A stretch of DNA of 35,962 bases from Saccoglossus kowalevskii (Eukaryota > Hemichordata > Enteropneusta > Harrimaniidae). The stretch is from NCBI RefSeq assembly GCF_000003605.2, contig NW_003116463.1, forward strand, positions 196,241-232,202. Reading direction: 5' to 3'. Position 1 is the first letter of the stretch; every line of letters starts with the position of its first letter. The notes beneath the pieces are model-generated. The model did no database searches and was not told the DNA's origin. It saw only the letters and a list, made by a program, of their open reading frames with translations. The position numbers and the translations under genes were made by a program. Below are positions 33,580-35,962 of this stretch, in pieces.

Positions 33580-34835
33580 CCGTTAAAGTCCTAATATAAA
33601 CCGCATACGTAATAGTAACCGCACCCCCAATTCTGGCTTCGGGGGTAAAGAGTTCTTAACAAAAATTGAAAACTTGAAAAGTACCTATTACTAACCGCAC
33701 CCCCAATTCAACAAGACCGTGACTGACTTCATTGTTTCAACCAGCTGTTCCAAAACGGCATTGTTCCTAATCCTATTCATTTGTTTCGACAACATGCCTA
33801 AAAATATTCACACCTATTTATTGTTCAGCGGTGATAAGACAGGCAATGAAACTGCTTTTGTTCTGGCGGCGACCTCTGTCAATACTCTTTCTGAATACGT
33901 CTGTGTTCCGTAAGTTTTAGACAATGAGCTTTTATCACCGTAAAAGTGTTAAACTGAGCATTGAAGAATAATTTATCTTTCGAAAACAAATAATTTCTTG
34001 ATTTAAAAAAAAAATCATGCAGTTTTCCCATGGAAATCAAAGGCAAAAGATCGCACTACATTATCGGTAAATCTCTTCTGTGTTGCGTTCACCATGAGGT
34101 CGCTGAACTGTCATTAACATACATGTATTTAAATGAGCTATGTAATTTAGACACGTGGGCACTATCCAGCATTTTGATTGGTTAATTAGCGACTTGACCT
34201 ATCCGGTCAATAATACGTCACGTGAGCATTCAAAAACATGGCGGATATCGCATCGGCTGTTTACATGTGACTGAAATCATTCACTTACGGGGAAACTAAG
34301 TTGAATTTTACTTGCATTTTATAACAATTCAACGAATTTATTTTTCGTGCGTTATTGTAATCACTACTAAATAATAATCACCAATATCAACACTTCGAAA
34401 ACAAGTAAATTATTCACTTGTGAGCCGCAGCATGGCCGGATCGAGCTACCGTTATGTGGTCATTTGCTACTAAGCAGTGCATTCGTGTTTTTATTTGAAA
34501 CTTCTGTTAGAATATACTTTTCGTTACCAAGAAAATTAAAAAAAATAAATGCATATTACATTAAAAATACTGAGTATTATTTGTATCATGTGGAATTTTT
34601 CAACATTTCGTAACGCCTATTTTAGAACCAAAATAAGGCCTTTCACTCTTCCCCGACGCCTATTCAAGAGATTGTATTGTTTTGTGCATGTGTTGTGGAC
34701 AAAAAATGACAACGCCCATTTAGTGATTGCAATATGTACGTAATAGAAACCGCACCCCGAACTTGAGCTTTTGATCCCAATTTTTAAATTGATACATTGT
34801 AATATAAACCGCGGTTTATAATAGGACTTTAACGG
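33580..34835. mobile_element. Complete TA-flanked non-autonomous DNA transposon nested in Gypsy pol
   Basis: The ends are inverted repeats of 25 bp with one mismatch, both starting CCGTTAAAGTCCT. TA duplicates flank them (33578-33579 and 34836-34837), and removal of the element restores the host reading frame register. TA duplication and TIR form fit the Tc1/mariner superfamily. GTAATA..AACCGCACCCC recurs at 33610, 33687 (variant) and 34741, perhaps transposase-binding subterminal repeats. The right end has a perfect palindrome TATAAACCGCGGTTTATA. No transposase frame is present. The interior (33897-34452) is shared with 1-485. Confidence 0.92.
33897..34452 (+). repeat. Transposon interior shared with the left edge of the window
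   Basis: Counterpart of the inverted copy at 1-485. It includes a conserved GTAAG that could act as a splice donor, the ATGGCGGATATC stretch, and an E-box/CRE-like ACGTCACGTGA near 34215 that lies in the copy-specific insertion. No reading frame is conserved. Confidence 0.85.
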
Positions 34836-35962
34836 TACACACTAAGAGTCCCTGTTACGGCTGGTACCAATTGGTTAAACCTGTATAGAGACTGTGTGCC
34901 CCAGAACATGAGAGGTAAGACTAGGCAGCGTATGTCGATGGCCGCGCGTGGTGCACTGCGAACCTTGGATGCCAGAGATAAATTTTGTGGCAAAACTGGT
35001 CATATGGGTACGGTTAGAGCTTCTCTGAAGCAACCAGTGGTAATAAAACCATCTGAGTCAACAACAATAAGTGGTTGCATGAAGTCTGGGCCACCAGGTG
35101 ATAAAATTCAAGTATTGGTGGAACCAGATGATCGTCAGAAAGGATGGATGCTTGACACTATGGTGGCCGTTGCTGCATGTGGTAGGAAAAAGTCTGTAGT
35201 TCCCCTCGTCTTGCATAATGAGTCAGCACATCCAATCATTGTCAAATCAGGTGACTTAATTGGGTCTGTACAGGCAGTGTTGGAAGTAGATGATGGCCTA
35301 CCAAGGAATGCGCTTGCCCATCTGGAGACTGCCAGAGAACCAGAAAAGGTAGTTGTGACATGTGGTGGCCTGCAGTTTGACATGACTTCAGCACCTATTG
35401 ATAATGAGCAGTTGCGTGAAGTCAAAGATATGCTTAACAGAAATCACAAAACCTTTTCCAAAAGTGACAATGATTTGGGTAGATGTGATGTGGTGAAGCA
35501 TGAAATTAAGCTGAGGGATGAGAAACCAATACGCCAACCATACCGGCGAATACCTCCTGCCCTATATGATGAGGTCAGAGGTCAAATTAAAGGTACGTTA
35601 GAAAGTGGTATCATACGGGCTTCAAATAGTCCATGGTCGTCTCCAATCGTATTGGTTACGAAGAAGGATCGAACTAAGCGGATATGTGTGGACTATCGTC
35701 GACTCAACGATCAAACTATCCACGATGCCTATCCTCTCCCGAGAATAAAAGATAGTCTTAATTTACTCAGAGGCTCGAAGTGGATCTCATCTATTGATCT
35801 TAAAAGTGGGTTTTGGCAAATAGCCATGGCCGAGAACGATATTCCCAAGACGGCCTTCACCACACCCTTCGGTTTCTACGAGTTCGCAGCTGTCCCGTTC
35901 GGTTTCCGCACACTGGAGCTACGTGCCAGCATGTTGTTGAGAGTGCTTGATGAGTACAACAC

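Larger units (their letters stand above)
33377..35962 (+). pseudogene. pol: Ty3/Gypsy pol (protease to reverse transcriptase), interrupted and cut by window edge
   Basis: Two segments, 33377-33579 and 34838-35962, are in the same frame once the inserted DNA transposon and one TA are ignored. The first is the rest of the protease and the second holds the linker and the N-terminal two thirds of the reverse transcriptase. Recognisable motifs are LVTKKDRTKRICVDYRRLN, ISSIDLKSGFWQI (with the first catalytic Asp) and KTAFTTPFGFYEF. After the PFG motif, from about 35905, the usual sequence is scrambled by small indels before the frame recovers. The YxDD box, RNase H and integrase would be beyond the window. 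Apart from those lesions and the insertion the frame is open, so decay is fairly recent. Confidence 0.88.

Noticed and set aside
33788-33910. ATG-started frame ending at a GTAAG donor inside the DNA transposon as a captured exon
   Set aside because: The frame is not conserved in the counterpart at the left edge of the window, and no domain is recognised; only the GTAAG is shared.
1-35962. CRISPR arrays, bacterial operons, prophage or defence systems
   Set aside because: The window is intron-containing animal DNA; the tandem repeats lack the short identical repeat and unique spacer pattern.

Overview
This is intron-rich, AT-rich animal nuclear DNA. Every gene I can support belongs to a family shared across animals, and coding exons are joined by GT-AG introns (one GC-AG) of about 0.2 to 2 kb. 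The dispersed repeats (TA-flanked MITEs, a CR1/RTE-like LINE tail, a Ty3/Gypsy element) are of the kind common in marine invertebrates such as molluscs, brachiopods, hemichordates or cephalochordates. I cannot name the species from the sequence.

Layout, left to right. Positions 1-2000 hold repeats. At 2001-2186 (minus) is one exon of a lysosomal glucosylceramidase (GBA-like); the rest of that gene must lie outside the window or in stretches I could not resolve. 2187-8350 has no recognisable gene and carries two blocks of degenerate tandem repeats (3740-5740). ANKLE1 (plus, 7 coding exons, 8684-15864) encodes an ankyrin-LEM-GIY-YIG nuclease. 15865-19820 holds its 3' flank, with MITEs and short repeats. 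ABHD8 (minus, 4 coding exons, 19931-23108, plus a likely 5' UTR exon near 23934) encodes an alpha/beta hydrolase. MRPL34 (plus, 24509-26279) encodes a mitochondrial ribosomal protein and has a truncated LINE in its only intron. SPG21/maspardin (minus, 6 exons, 28075-30373) lacks its first coding exon. 30996-31225 is half of a THAP zinc-finger domain. From about 32.6 kb to the end lies a decayed Ty3/Gypsy element, interrupted by a complete 1256-bp TA-flanked DNA transposon (33580-34835).

The main biological result is the block ANKLE1(+) ABHD8(-) MRPL34(+). It has the same order and the same relative strands as human chromosome 19p13.11 (recalled knowledge), which suggests microsynteny retained since an early bilaterian ancestor. 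ABHD8 and MRPL34 are head to head and probably share a short promoter, which contains a perfect DR1 nuclear-receptor half-site pair. GBA and SPG21 are not part of the human block.

The genes are not an operon and no defence system or CRISPR array is present. The second theme is layered transposition: a DNA transposon inside a Gypsy element, an inverted relative of that transposon's interior at the left edge of the window, at least four short TA-flanked MITEs, and a LINE that landed within about 20 bp of a splice donor.
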